In this document: positions 9,474 to 17,528 of the stretch, one piece after another
Layout: each line of letters begins with the position of its first letter
Numbering within the stretch: the first letter of the stretch is position 1
NCBI GenBank assembly: GCA_963593685.1
Contig: CAVBBP010000001.1
Span: 1-64,000 of the forward strand
From: W0P28-013 sp963593685
GTDB lineage: Bacteria > Bacteroidota > Bacteroidia > Bacteroidales > Paludibacteraceae
Length of the DNA: 64,000 bases
Direction: 5' to 3'
The notes under the pieces: generated by a model
Seen by the model: only the letters and a program-made list of their open reading frames with translations
Database searches by the model: none
What the model was told of the DNA's origin: nothing
Position numbers and translations under genes: made by a program

Positions 9474-9923
9474 CTAAATTTTTCTAACAAAATGTGCAGG
9501 ATTACCTAGCCAAAGTTCTCCAGCAGGGATATCCTTCGTAACTACACTACCTGCCCCAACCATCGCGTTTTCGCCCACAGTAATGCCACACAAAAGCGTA
9601 CTACCAGCTCCAATACTCGCACCACATTTTATCAAAGTTCGTTTCAAAATCCAATCAGGATTTTTCGATCTTGGATAACGATCGTTGATAAAAGTAACAT
9701 TGGCAGCGACAAACACACTGTCCTCTAATGTAATACCGTCCCACAATTGCACACCGCATTTAACCGTGCAATTATCGCCTACAATGACATCATTCTCGAT
9801 AAAACAGTGGCTGCAGATGTTGCAATTCTCACCAATTTTTGCTTTAGGCAATACAACACAATACTGCCATATATTGGTACTCGCAGGTACTTGTGCTTGA
9901 CAATCTGACAATGGGTGTATCAT
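9474..9923 (-). CDS. Left-handed beta-helix acyltransferase (sugar N-acetyltransferase)
   Basis: A 149-residue hexapeptide-repeat protein of the LbetaH superfamily. The imperfect six-residue repeats run from about residue 22 to 130 (for example IGENCN, VGDNCT, IGAGST, VGENAMVGAGSV) and are interrupted by an NDRYPRSKNPDW loop near residue 80. That loop is typical of WbbJ- and FdtC-like N-acetyltransferases acting on nucleotide amino sugars. It overlaps the ketoisomerase gene by 4 bp and precedes the aminotransferase by 3 bp. The likely reaction is acetyl transfer from acetyl-CoA to the 3-amino group of the sugar made by its neighbour. Confidence 0.85.
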   Translation of the reverse strand: MIHPLSDCQAQVPASTNIWQYCVVLPKAKIGENCNICSHCFIENDVIVGDNCTVKCGVQLWDGITLEDSVFVAANVTFINDRYPRSKNPDWILKRTLIKCGASIGAGSTLLCGITVGENAMVGAGSVVTKDIPAGELWLGNPAHFVRKI

Positions 9924-10342
9924 TGATTTATCCCCTTATACTCCAAAAATTCTTCGTAATCACGAATATAATCGCTTGCGTCATAGAGTTCACTTGCTAA
10001 ACAGAGCAACACACTACCGCTTGAAAAATCGTCCAAGTCTCGCCATATACCAGGAACAACAAGCAATCCATAGTAAGAACGCTTGAGGTTAAAAGACTTT
10101 TTGTTTGTTCCATCGTCCAAAGTGACCGTAAATGAACCACTGGCTGCTATAATCAACTGATATAGTTGCTTATGCGCATGTGCACCACGACTTTCACCTC
10201 CTGGCACATCGTAGAGGTAATACACTCGTTTGATATCGAACGGGACATCATAATTCTCCTCTATGACCGTAAGATTACCCCTTGGATCTGATATCTTGCG
10301 AAGGTCTATTATTTTGCAATCGTTTATTGTTGTATGGGTCAT
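9920..10342 (-). CDS. Sugar 3,4-ketoisomerase, FdtA/QdtA/WxcM family
   Basis: A small cupin-fold enzyme that isomerises dTDP-4-keto-6-deoxyglucose to the 3-keto sugar, the entry step to 3-amino-3,6-dideoxy sugars. Visible family features are DPRGNLTVIE near residues 19-28, VYYLYDVPGGESRGAHAHK near 40-58 with the catalytic histidine pair, and SYYGLLVVPGIWRDLDDFS near 90-108. The length of 140 is normal. It is the first gene of the operon, about 155 bp downstream of a consensus promoter. The genes that make dTDP-4-keto-6-deoxyglucose (rmlA, rmlB) are not in the window. Confidence 0.88.
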   Translation of the reverse strand: MTHTTINDCKIIDLRKISDPRGNLTVIEENYDVPFDIKRVYYLYDVPGGESRGAHAHKQLYQLIIAASGSFTVTLDDGTNKKSFNLKRSYYGLLVVPGIWRDLDDFSSGSVLLCLASELYDASDYIRDYEEFLEYKGINQ

Positions 10343-10692
10343 AATATAAAGGATAAAAATTTGGCTTCTAATTTTTCTTTTTCCCTACCAGCCAACAAAA
10401 TAGTATTCTAACCACAACTGCATGATTACCAATCAATTACCACACTAATCATTGAAAAATAAAGGCAAAAAATCTGCGTTGGTGCGTTATTCTGTGTACA
10501 AAGGTAGGGATTTTTTTTCAGCCGCGCAAGAGGTTTGCGAAAAATCTAGATTGTTTCGCAAAATTGCTGACACAATTTTTGTTTCTAGTTTCTATGTTCC
10601 TAATTGTTGAATCTGAAATCTGAAATCTGAAATCTGAAATCTGGAATTGCGGCTTGCCGCATCACTCCTAATTCCTAACTCCTCACCATTTT
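10343..10692. repeat. Intergenic: operon promoter and repeat mosaic
   Basis: The right half holds the repeat mosaic: TTTCTAGTTTCTATG, four tandem GAAATCT units, a GCGGC-ttg-CCGC hairpin and CTCCTAATTCCTAACTCC, ending just before the ligase stop codon. The left half holds the promoter and leader of the leftward glycan operon. No coding sequence was found. Confidence 0.65.
10499..10529 (-). promoter_or_regulatory. Promoter of the surface-glycan operon
   Basis: On the minus strand a TTG at 10529-10527 is followed by 20 bases and then TACCTTTG (10506-10499), a full match to the Bacteroides -33/-7 promoter. The leader before the ketoisomerase ATG is about 155 nt. Confidence 0.7.
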
Positions 10693-12054
10693 TTAGTGCG
10701 TTTTTCGGTTAATTCGGCGTTCGTCGATGAATTTGATGGGTTTGCGCGATTGGGCAGGGAAATTTATCGCTTGAATCAGGTCGGGCGGCAGAATTTCGAC
10801 GATGGGAGCGACACGAATGCGCGCACGGAAACGGTCTTTCAAATCCTTTATCAGTGCCGATTCGGCCTCGCCAATGGTCGGTGCTAACTTGGCATAAGGG
10901 TAGTCCTTTTTCAGACCGATGCGCACCACCACCTCGTCGGTGCCAGCCTCGCTGTCGCGCACCACCACCACATAGTTCGCCACATAGGCGGTATTGTCGA
11001 GCACATCGTTGATGGCGGGCGGATAGAGTGTGGTGCCTTTCAGTTTTATCATGTTGTTTTTGCGCCCAACGAGCGGCGTCAGGCGGTAACTGTTGCGGCC
11101 GCAAGCGCAGTGTTCGGTAATTTTGGCAGCCATATCGCCCGTGCGGAAGCGCAACAGCGGCATTCCCTCGACACCAAGGGTGGTTACTACTATTTCGCCC
11201 ACTTCGCCATCGAGGACGGGCTGGTTGTCATCGCCAATGATTTCGACAATTATCAGTTCGGGGTGCACATGACCGCCGCAACCGTAGGGGCATTCGGAGA
11301 ATGTGGCCGACATTTCGGTGGACGAATAGGTGGCAAAAAGTTTCACTTCGGGCCATTTTTCGTGAATGCGGCGACCGAGCAGATTGAGTTCGAAATGCTG
11401 GTCGCGCAGCCCTTCGCCAATGCCGATAATGCGCTGCACACTCGAATGGCGATAGTCGATGTTGTGTGCTTCGGCGTACTCTATCAGCCGCAAGATGAAC
11501 GACGGCACGCACATGATGGTGTCGGGAGCAATGCGGCGAATGGTGTCCCACTGCAGTTCGGGAATGCCATTGCCCACGCGGATAATGCCTGCCCCCAACT
11601 TGCGCAAGCCAAGAAAATAGGCCATGCCCGCCATAAAGCGTTTGTCGAGCGTGGTCATCAGTTGCACAATGCTGCGGTCGGTTACGCCAGCGCAGGCAAA
11701 CGAGACCGCCTCGTTGTAGGCTAGTCGCTCCAAATCGTGTTCGGTGCAAGCAAATGTTACTGGGTCGCCCAGCGTGCCAGATGTGGTGATATAGTCGATG
11801 ATTTTTTCGGGCGGAACGCAAAGAAAATCGGTGTTATGCACCTGCAAATCCTGCTTTTCGGTGAAAGGCAGTGCCGCCAAATCGTCGATGGTTTGTATCG
11901 CAGAGATGTCGATGGCGTGTTGGGCAAAAAGATTGCGATAAAACGGCGAATGCGCCTGCAAATAGGCCAAATGTTCGCGCAATTTTTCGTTCTGAAAACG
12001 CTTTATCTCATCGGCCGACTGGAACTCTATTTCTGGTTCGTATGTGTGCTGCAT
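10693..12054 (-). CDS. Phenylacetate-CoA ligase family (PaaK-like) adenylate-forming enzyme
   Basis: An ANL-superfamily enzyme that probably activates a carboxylic acid with ATP to an acyl-adenylate and transfers it to CoA. It shows the P-loop-like TTSGTLGDPV near residue 90, a FATYSSTEMSATFSECP segment near 245, LLRFRTGDMA near 305 and the C-terminal AMP-binding subdomain with a GRKNNMIKLKGTTLYP region. The aromatic substrate of true PaaK is not assured, since gut Bacteroidales encode many relatives without phenylacetate genes, and none are nearby. The start at 12054 is preferred because a TAATTTTG box at 12083-12076 lies across the alternative start at 12078. It is flanked by unrelated units. 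Confidence 0.82.
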   Translation of the reverse strand: MQHTYEPEIEFQSADEIKRFQNEKLREHLAYLQAHSPFYRNLFAQHAIDISAIQTIDDLAALPFTEKQDLQVHNTDFLCVPPEKIIDYITTSGTLGDPVTFACTEHDLERLAYNEAVSFACAGVTDRSIVQLMTTLDKRFMAGMAYFLGLRKLGAGIIRVGNGIPELQWDTIRRIAPDTIMCVPSFILRLIEYAEAHNIDYRHSSVQRIIGIGEGLRDQHFELNLLGRRIHEKWPEVKLFATYSSTEMSATFSECPYGCGGHVHPELIIVEIIGDDNQPVLDGEVGEIVVTTLGVEGMPLLRFRTGDMAAKITEHCACGRNSYRLTPLVGRKNNMIKLKGTTLYPPAINDVLDNTAYVANYVVVVRDSEAGTDEVVVRIGLKKDYPYAKLAPTIGEAESALIKDLKDRFRARIRVAPIVEILPPDLIQAINFPAQSRKPIKFIDERRINRKTH

Positions 12055-12140
12055 GGTTTGTGATTTTTGCAGCCACAAAATTAGAAAAATTTAACGAAAC
12101 GGCGAAAAGAGCGACGCACACAGCGATTTTTTGAGAAAAA

Positions 12141-12171
12141 TTGCACGGCTGGAATAAATGGTTTATCTTTG
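12141..12171 (+). promoter_or_regulatory. Promoter of candidate structured RNA
   Basis: TTG at 12141-12143, 20 bases, then TATCTTTG at 12164-12171: an exact match to the spacing seen upstream of many genes in this window. No protein-coding frame follows; the structured sequence at 12175-12320 does. Confidence 0.65.
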
Positions 12172-12174
12172 CAG

Positions 12175-12320
12175 CGGATTTGAGAGGTGCAACTCTCTTC
12201 TCTATCTTGCTTTGATGACCTTTGCACGGGTCACATCGTAAGCCCACCGATTAAATTCGTGAAAGCAAGACGCGTTGCGTTTTTGCTTATTGAGAGTTGT
12301 TTTTGCTACTCTCATTTTTT
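12175..12320 (+). ncRNA. Candidate structured small RNA of about 145 nt with intrinsic terminator
   Basis: The stretch has its own promoter, no open frame on the plus strand and nested pairing. GCAACTCTC (12189-12197) can pair with GAGAGTTGT (12292-12300) as a closing helix. Inside it CTTGCTTT pairs with AAAGCAAG (8 bp), and inside that GATGACC pairs with GGTCAcATC. A short ACGC-gtt-GCGT stem lies near 12270. The 3' end offers an alternative hairpin, TGAGAGT (12291-12297) with ACTCTCA (12308-12314), followed by six T. Closing helix and terminator compete for the same strand. A rod with internal loops recalls 6S RNA, but no family could be assigned. Confidence 0.5.
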
Positions 12321-12524
12321 GTAGCCAAATTCAGTCAAGAGTTCGTCGGCAAGATATTCGTCGCTGAAACAGTGCATATCTGCGACACCGTTACTGACAA
12401 GTTCATAGGTTTTTGAATCGTAGAATTTGCCCAACGCCTCCTCATACGACAATCCTGCTTGCTCGGCAAAAAGTTTCACAATCCGAGCATATTTCAGTTG
12501 TAAGATGGTTTGATTTGCCTGCAT
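12312..12524 (-). CDS. DUF3791-like small protein
   Basis: A 70-residue protein resembling the DUF3791 family, with the pattern KYARIVKLFAEQAGLSYEEAL, then FYDSKTYELVSNGVADMH and a C-terminal SDEYLADELLTEF helix. It is the third gene of a leftward cassette with a DUF3990 gene and another DUF3791-like gene, 89 bp after DUF3990. The cassette layout resembles toxin-antitoxin modules in which a small protein accompanies an ADP-ribosyltransferase-like one, but no activity has been shown here. Its stop codon lies within the terminator stem of the opposing candidate RNA. Confidence 0.65.
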   Translation of the reverse strand: MQANQTILQLKYARIVKLFAEQAGLSYEEALGKFYDSKTYELVSNGVADMHCFSDEYLADELLTEFGYKK

Positions 12525-12613
12525 AATTATAGGAGTTGCCTAAAAAATCCCGATAAATGATGATTTTCAGTTAATCGCTACAAGGCAATTTATAGAAATC
12601 CCCTTAAAAATTA

Positions 12614-13084
12614 TCAAAGTTTTTGCGAACCTTTGAAATGCAAGTATCGATCGAGAATTCGTTGAGATGTAATGCAAATTTGGTGGTTTGGTTTCTTGTA
12701 CAACAATCGATTCAATGCCTGATGGCGTGTATAAATGCCTGCAAAATACAAATCTATCGTATCGAACACCTGATCATCAGCAATACCACCCTCTATGATG
12801 TCGTATTGTTCGTGCGGCAAACCTTTACGACATGCCGTGATAAAATCTATCCACTCTTCGTTGTATGCTTCGAATACTTTGTGCGAACAATCGGTACGAA
12901 AATCGTCTAACTCGTAGATATTTAAGTATGCAGTACTTCCACGCCGTATAAACCGCTCGCCATATTGCTCCGCCTGTTTGCGCATCGGTGTCAGGTAAAA
13001 TCCCACACCAAAATCCAAATGCGTGCGTGAATACGACACCTTTGGCTTGTCAATTTCGGCGATAGAAGTATGATAAAGTATCAT
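12614..13084 (-). CDS. DUF3990 protein, ADP-ribosyltransferase-like fold
   Basis: A 156-residue protein opening with MILYHTSIAEIDKPKV, then DFGVGFYLTP, then GIADDQVFDTIDLYFAG. These match DUF3990, a family placed in the ADP-ribosyl superfamily and often found beside DUF3791 genes. The HTS and GVGFYLT motifs fit the positions of the NAD-binding motifs. The start at 13084 is supported by a 4-bp ATGA overlap with the stop of the upstream small gene; the open frame continues to 13168 but that part runs inside the neighbour. A role as a toxin or defence effector that modifies a host or phage target is a hypothesis based on fold and layout. Confidence 0.75.
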   Translation of the reverse strand: MILYHTSIAEIDKPKVSYSRTHLDFGVGFYLTPMRKQAEQYGERFIRRGSTAYLNIYELDDFRTDCSHKVFEAYNEEWIDFITACRKGLPHEQYDIIEGGIADDQVFDTIDLYFAGIYTRHQALNRLLYKKPNHQICITSQRILDRYLHFKGSQKL

Positions 13085-13296
13085 TGCAGCACTCCCCTCT
13101 TTTGCATCAATTCGACCAAATCGTCGATGATATACTCTTTCGGAAAAGTATGCAACACATCGTAGCAAGGGACGATATATCCATCGATGATATTCGCCTT
13201 TTGCATCTGATGATACACCTCTCTTGCGCCGCGATTGATGCGCAGAGCCACATTATTGACGCAAAAAATGGTAAAATTTAGAATTTTGAAATCCAT
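13081..13296 (-). CDS. DUF3791-like small protein, first gene of cassette
   Basis: A 71-residue protein starting MDFKILNFTIFCVNNVA, with a GYIVPCYDVLHTFPKEYIIDDL segment near residues 42-63 that fits DUF3791. The start at 13296 is preferred over the longer frame to 13371, because the consensus promoter at 13316-13347 would lie inside the longer version. It is translationally coupled to the DUF3990 gene. It may be the antitoxin-like or target-recognition partner of the cassette. It differs clearly from the other DUF3791-like protein at 12312, so the two are not a recent duplication. Confidence 0.68.
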   Translation of the reverse strand: MDFKILNFTIFCVNNVALRINRGAREVYHQMQKANIIDGYIVPCYDVLHTFPKEYIIDDLVELMQKRGVLQ

Positions 13297-13315
13297 ATTT
13301 TTCCTAATTCGACCA

Positions 13316-13347
13316 CAAAGATAACTGTTTTTTTTCACACCAACAAA
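13316..13347 (-). promoter_or_regulatory. Promoter of DUF3791-DUF3990-DUF3791 cassette
   Basis: Minus strand: TTTG (13347-13344), 20 bases, TATCTTTG (13323-13316), then the first ATG 20 bases later at 13296. Confidence 0.7.
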
Positions 13348-13411
13348 CGAAAATGCTACACCATAAATCAATGCGTTTTAGTGGCAGCGCAAAGGGAGCC
13401 AAAAATACGCA

Positions 13412-13443
13412 TTTGCTGGTTTGCAAATAATGTTGTATCTTTG
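13412..13443 (+). promoter_or_regulatory. Promoter of the PBP1A gene
   Basis: TTTG at 13412-13415, 20 bases, TATCTTTG at 13436-13443; the ATG follows at 13467. It is divergent from the DUF3791 cassette promoter 65 bp away. Confidence 0.7.
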
Positions 13444-13466
13444 CTTTTTGTAACAATTCGATTTTT

Positions 13467-15812
13467 ATGGCAAAAAAGAGTGCGATAACTACGGAGCAAA
13501 AAAAGAAGTTTGCGCTTTGGTTTTGGTCGATATTTGCGGCGGGCATAGCGTTGCTGGTGCTGCTATTTTGGACGATAGCCAAAGGCTGGATTGGCTATAT
13601 GCCAGCCATCAGCGAACTACAAAACCCGAAAAACAAATACGCTACCGAGATTTATTCGGCCGATATGCAGTTGCTCGGCACTTTCTACACCGCTACCGAC
13701 AACCGTATCACTACGCGCTACGACGAACTGTCGCCCTACTTGGTGGAGGCGCTGGTGGCCACCGAAGATGCGCGCTTCTACGACCACTCGGGCATCGATG
13801 GGTACGCACTGATGCGTGTGCTGGTGGTGCGCGGACTGCTGCAACGCAAAAACGCTGGCGGCGGCAGCACCATCACCCAGCAGTTGGCCAAACAACTCTA
13901 TTCTCCCCCCGTTACAAACCTGTTTCAGCGCGCGCTGCAAAAGCCGATTGAATGGGTTATTTCGGTGCAGTTGGAGCGGCTCTACACCAAAGAGGAGATT
14001 CTGACAATGTATCTCAATAAGTTCGATTTTTTGAACAATGCTGTGGGCATAAAAACCGCTACGCAGGTCTATTTTGGCAAGCAGCCCAACGAACTGACCA
14101 TCGAAGAGGCGGCCACGCTGGTGGGAATGTGCAAAAACCCCTCGCTCTACAACCCTGTGCGCCGCAACGAACGCACCATGCAACGCCGCAATGTGGTGCT
14201 GAACCAAATGGTGAAAAGCGATTATCTTACCGAAGCGCAATACGATTCGCTCAAGCAGATTCCGCTCACGCTCAACTACCACAAAGTGGACCACAAACTG
14301 GGACCTGCGCCCTATTTCCGCGAATATCTGCGCATGATGCTGACCGCTCAAAAGCCCAAACGCGCCAACTATTCGCAGTGGCAACTGGCGCCATACGGCC
14401 GCTACTACATGGATTCGATTGCGTGGGAAGAAGATCCGCTGTATGGTTTCATCGAGAAAAATCCGAAGTCGGACGGCTCGAAATACAACATCTACACCGA
14501 TGGGCTGAAAATTTACACCGCCATCGATTCGCGCATGCAAAACTACGCCGAACAGGCTGTGAATGAGCATATTCACGACTTGCAAGCCCGCTTCTTCCGC
14601 GAGCAGAAAGGGCGCAAAAAAACACCGTTTGCCAACAACCTGACAAACGACGAAATCGACCAGATAATGAACCAAGCCATGCGCCAAACCGATCGCTATC
14701 GCAGCATGAAAAAGGCCAAAGCCAGCGACGAAGAGATTCGGCGCGCCTTCGAAACGCCTGTCGAAATGAGCCTGTTTTCGTACAATGGCAACATCGACAC
14801 GGTGCTGTCGCCGCTCGACTCGATACGCTACATCAAAAGTTTTGCGCGGTGCGGTTTTATGTCGATGGATCCAGCCAATGGCTATGTGAAAGCCTATGTG
14901 GGCGGTCCCGATTTTTCGCATTTCCAATATGATATGGTGAATGTCGGTCGCCGTCAGGTGGGTTCTACCATCAAACCGTATCTCTACACGCAAGCCATGA
15001 GCGAAGGTTACTGGCCGTGCGACAAGACTATCAATCAGGAGATAACGCTCGTAGCGGGCGACGGCAACGAATGGACACCACGCAACAGCGGCAAAACGCA
15101 CATCGGCGAGGAGGTTACGCTGAAATGGGGTTTGACCACATCGAACAACTGGATAAGTGCGTATGTCATCAGCCAACTGACTACACCACAGCAGTTTGCA
15201 AAAATTCTGCGGTCGTTTGGGTTGCGCGGCGAAATAGTGCCCGACTACTCGCTCTGCCTCGGTCCGTGCGAGGTGTCGGTGGCCGAAATGGTCGATGCCT
15301 ACACCACATTCCCCAACAAAGGCATACGCATCACACCGATATATGTTACGCGCATCGAGGACAACAACGGCAACCTCATTGCCGATTTCAAGCCATCGAC
15401 CATCGAGGTGATTGGCGAAGAGACATCGTACAAAATGATCGATATGCTGACGAGCGTGATGGACCACGGCACTGGCGTGCGTGTGCGCTACAAATACAAC
15501 CTGAAAATGCCTGCTGGCTGCAAAACGGGCACCACGCAAAACAACTCCGACGGCTGGTTCATCGGCTTCACGCCCACGCTGGTTTCGGGCGTGTGGGTTG
15601 GCTGGGAAGACCGCGGCGTGCATTTCAGCAATATGGCCGACGGACAAGGTGCGAGCATGGCCTTGCCAATTTGGGCGTTGTATATGGACAAAGTACTGAA
15701 GGACAGCTCGTTAGGCTACGATGCCACGCAGCGTTTCGACATTCCCGACTGGTTCAACGCCAACGCTGGCTGCCCCACCGAACAGAGCGACGGCACTGTG
15801 GTGGAAGAGTAA
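13467..15812 (+). CDS. mrcA: Bifunctional penicillin-binding protein 1A (transglycosylase/transpeptidase)
   Basis: A class A PBP that polymerises lipid II and cross-links the peptide stems in the periplasm, anchored by one membrane helix near residues 12-37. The GT51 domain is marked by EDARFYDHSGID near residue 95 and GGSTITQQLAKQLYSP near 132. The transpeptidase domain has the SxxK motif with Ser500 and Lys503 (GSTIKP), an SNN motif near 570 and KTGTTQNNSDGW near 685. The 781-residue length is normal for Bacteroidota PBP1A. The gene stands alone behind its own promoter. The gene symbol is by family; ponA is an equivalent name. Confidence 0.95.
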   Translation: MAKKSAITTEQKKKFALWFWSIFAAGIALLVLLFWTIAKGWIGYMPAISELQNPKNKYATEIYSADMQLLGTFYTATDNRITTRYDELSPYLVEALVATEDARFYDHSGIDGYALMRVLVVRGLLQRKNAGGGSTITQQLAKQLYSPPVTNLFQRALQKPIEWVISVQLERLYTKEEILTMYLNKFDFLNNAVGIKTATQVYFGKQPNELTIEEAATLVGMCKNPSLYNPVRRNERTMQRRNVVLNQMVKSDYLTEAQYDSLKQIPLTLNYHKVDHKLGPAPYFREYLRMMLTAQKPKRANYSQWQLAPYGRYYMDSIAWEEDPLYGFIEKNPKSDGSKYNIYTDGLKIYTAIDSRMQNYAEQAVNEHIHDLQARFFREQKGRKKTPFANNLTNDEIDQIMNQAMRQTDRYRSMKKAKASDEEIRRAFETPVEMSLFSYNGNIDTVLSPLDSIRYIKSFARCGFMSMDPANGYVKAYVGGPDFSHFQYDMVNVGRRQVGSTIKPYLYTQAMSEGYWPCDKTINQEITLVAGDGNEWTPRNSGKTHIGEEVTLKWGLTTSNNWISAYVISQLTTPQQFAKILRSFGLRGEIVPDYSLCLGPCEVSVAEMVDAYTTFPNKGIRITPIYVTRIEDNNGNLIADFKPSTIEVIGEETSYKMIDMLTSVMDHGTGVRVRYKYNLKMPAGCKTGTTQNNSDGWFIGFTPTLVSGVWVGWEDRGVHFSNMADGQGASMALPIWALYMDKVLKDSSLGYDATQRFDIPDWFNANAGCPTEQSDGTVVEE

Positions 15813-15858
15813 GAAAATCGGCGTTCGCAAGCAGCCACCTTGGGCGCACTGCAAGAAG

Positions 15859-16470
15859 TCAATAATACTTGAAAATGCTTCCGTTGAACAGTTTTTTGAG
15901 TTCGGCGGTGCTTGGCATTGCCATTGGAAATTTTGTAAGAATGTCATGGTTCATCGCGCGCCCTTCGTAGTACAGTTTTTTGATAGCATCTGCAAAACCA
16001 TAGCCGTTCCTCGACGACCATTCCACACATTTTTGGAGTCGATTTTCGTACTGATTCCACAAATCGTTTGCGAGAAGGTGTTTTAGCGTTTTACCAAAAT
16101 TTTTTGCTACGGAATCGTAATACTGCTCCCACATATCGCCATAGTCGCAGGTGAAGTGCGTCGCCCATTCCATATACGACACCAGCAGTTCGGCAATCGC
16201 CTCGGCCGATGGCTGGAGTTTTTTGAAATCTGATACTGCTTTTCGACAAACTGAAAAACGCACTTTAGGGGTGCGCCGATCGTTCTTGGGGTAGAACTCC
16301 TCGCAAATAATTGCCTTGTACTCTTCCAATTTGCTTTTCTCGTCGGGTTCGGCGTAAAAATCCAGATACTCTTGCGCCTCCTTGCGCGCCGAATAGAGTT
16401 CGAGCACTATCTTGATGACCTCCTCTTTTGTCATCGACTGCAGCAGTTTTTTAACCGTTGATTTTGACAT
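15859..16470 (-). CDS. DUF6155-like protein
   Basis: A 203-residue soluble protein without signal peptide. It starts MSKSTVKKLLQSMTKEEVIKI and contains LELYSARKEAQEYLDFY and a helical C-terminal half with EWATHFTCDYGDMWEQYYDS. These features fit the DUF6155 family found in Bacteroidota and Firmicutes, for which no function is established. It is mostly helical and rich in charged residues. It is convergent with the PBP1A gene, and the following small SRPBCC-like gene has the same orientation about 90 bp upstream. Confidence 0.65.
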   Translation of the reverse strand: MSKSTVKKLLQSMTKEEVIKIVLELYSARKEAQEYLDFYAEPDEKSKLEEYKAIICEEFYPKNDRRTPKVRFSVCRKAVSDFKKLQPSAEAIAELLVSYMEWATHFTCDYGDMWEQYYDSVAKNFGKTLKHLLANDLWNQYENRLQKCVEWSSRNGYGFADAIKKLYYEGRAMNHDILTKFPMAMPSTAELKKLFNGSIFKYY

Positions 16471-16561
16471 GGCAGTTGGGTTCTATTTCAAATTTATTTT
16501 GGGGTACGCATTGACGAAATCAGGAAACTCTATTTTTCTCCATAAATGATAAATTTCTATC

Positions 16562-16969
16562 TTACAGCACTTTAGCGATGACAGTGGCGATCTGTTCGAT
16601 GCCTTTTTTCAGTTTGTCGCCGAGCATGGCTTTTATCATAAATGGCAGGTCGGCTTTCAGCGTAACTTTCAGTAGCGTTTCGCCCAGCGTGTTTTCTTTC
16701 AGTTGAATCCACGCATTGAAAGCGATTGGCAGGTTGTCGGCACCGAATTTTATGGTCTTTTCGGGTTCGCGCTCGACCACACGCAGGGTTACGCTCCCCA
16801 TCGGATCGATGGAAAAGGTGCAGGTGTCTTGGTCGCAAGCAAAATTTTTCACTTTGTCCTGTGGCAGGCTGTTTTTCAGCGATTCGAGATTGCGCAAATC
16901 GGCCAGTTTGGCATACGCATCGGCTTGCGTGCCGTGCAATTTATGTACACTGCTTTCGTAAGTTTCCAT
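16562..16969 (-). CDS. SRPBCC/START-like small protein
   Basis: A 135-residue cytoplasmic protein with the alternating strand pattern of the START/SRPBCC fold. An N-terminal ESSVHKLHGTQADAYAKLADL helix, a DPMGSVTLRVVEREPEKTIKFGA strand pair and a long C-terminal helix FMIKAMLGDKLKKGIEQIATVI are visible. Such proteins bind hydrophobic ligands or act as small cyclases, and the Bacteroidota versions beside housekeeping genes have no assigned role. The start at 16969 (METYESS) is preferred over 16984. It lies 36 bp downstream of shikimate kinase in the same orientation. Confidence 0.6.
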   Translation of the reverse strand: METYESSVHKLHGTQADAYAKLADLRNLESLKNSLPQDKVKNFACDQDTCTFSIDPMGSVTLRVVEREPEKTIKFGADNLPIAFNAWIQLKENTLGETLLKVTLKADLPFMIKAMLGDKLKKGIEQIATVIAKVL

Positions 16970-17005
16970 GTTTTTTGTGAGCAATTAAAAATGAATAATA
17001 AAAAT

Positions 17006-17524
17006 TTACAATAGTTCAATAATTCTACTAACCATCTCATTATCAGTGGTATAGTTTTGGTCGACGCAAATGGTAAAAGTGGCTTGTTGGTAGAATTTTT
17101 CGCGCTGTGAGAGTGCTTGGACTATATATGGGAGCAACTGCTCCTCGCTCTGCTGGGCGATGAGTGGGCGGTTTTGGCGTTCAGATTTCAGCCAATTTGC
17201 CAAATTTTCGGCCGACGCTTGCAGATAAATGGTTGTTCCTGCGGCGTTCATTTTTTCAATATTCTCCTGCTTGCAAGCCATGCCGCCGCCCGTGGCGACC
17301 ACAATGTGGCGTTGTTGCAGCAGTTGCGCCAGCACCTCGCATTCGATAGCACGAAAAGCGTTCTCGCCTTGCTGCGCAAAAATCTGCGCAATGGTGGTGT
17401 GGTGAGTCGCCTCGATAAGCCTGTCGGTATCGACAAACTGCCAACCCATGCGCTGCGCCAGCCGTTCGCCAATGCTGCTCTTGCCGCTTCCCATGAAACC
17501 TATCAGAAAAATTTGCTCCGTCAT
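17006..17524 (-). CDS. aroK: Shikimate kinase
   Basis: Phosphorylates shikimate at the 3-hydroxyl in the aromatic amino acid pathway. The Walker A loop GFMGSGKSS covers residues 9-17, the shikimate-binding DTDRLIE lies near 32-38, and the GGG motif (VATGGGMAC) near 78. The lid RQNRPLI with its conserved arginine lies near 116. The 172-residue length is typical. The stop of the CotH gene region is separate: aroK starts 4 bp before the end of the upstream CotH-like gene. The chorismate synthase gene aroC, which acts later in the same pathway, is 26 kb away. Confidence 0.93.
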   Translation of the reverse strand: MTEQIFLIGFMGSGKSSIGERLAQRMGWQFVDTDRLIEATHHTTIAQIFAQQGENAFRAIECEVLAQLLQQRHIVVATGGGMACKQENIEKMNAAGTTIYLQASAENLANWLKSERQNRPLIAQQSEEQLLPYIVQALSQREKFYQQATFTICVDQNYTTDNEMVSRIIELL

Positions 17525-17528
17525 CGGT

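Noticed and set aside
13617..15647. 676-codon open frame antisense to the PBP1A gene
   Set aside because: It mirrors the codon bias of PBP1A (third-position effects), has no recognisable domain, and the sense strand carries all PBP motifs. The same applies to long antisense frames over korA, the porin (40363-42390), ribBA, pullulanase (35130-36212) and the helicase.
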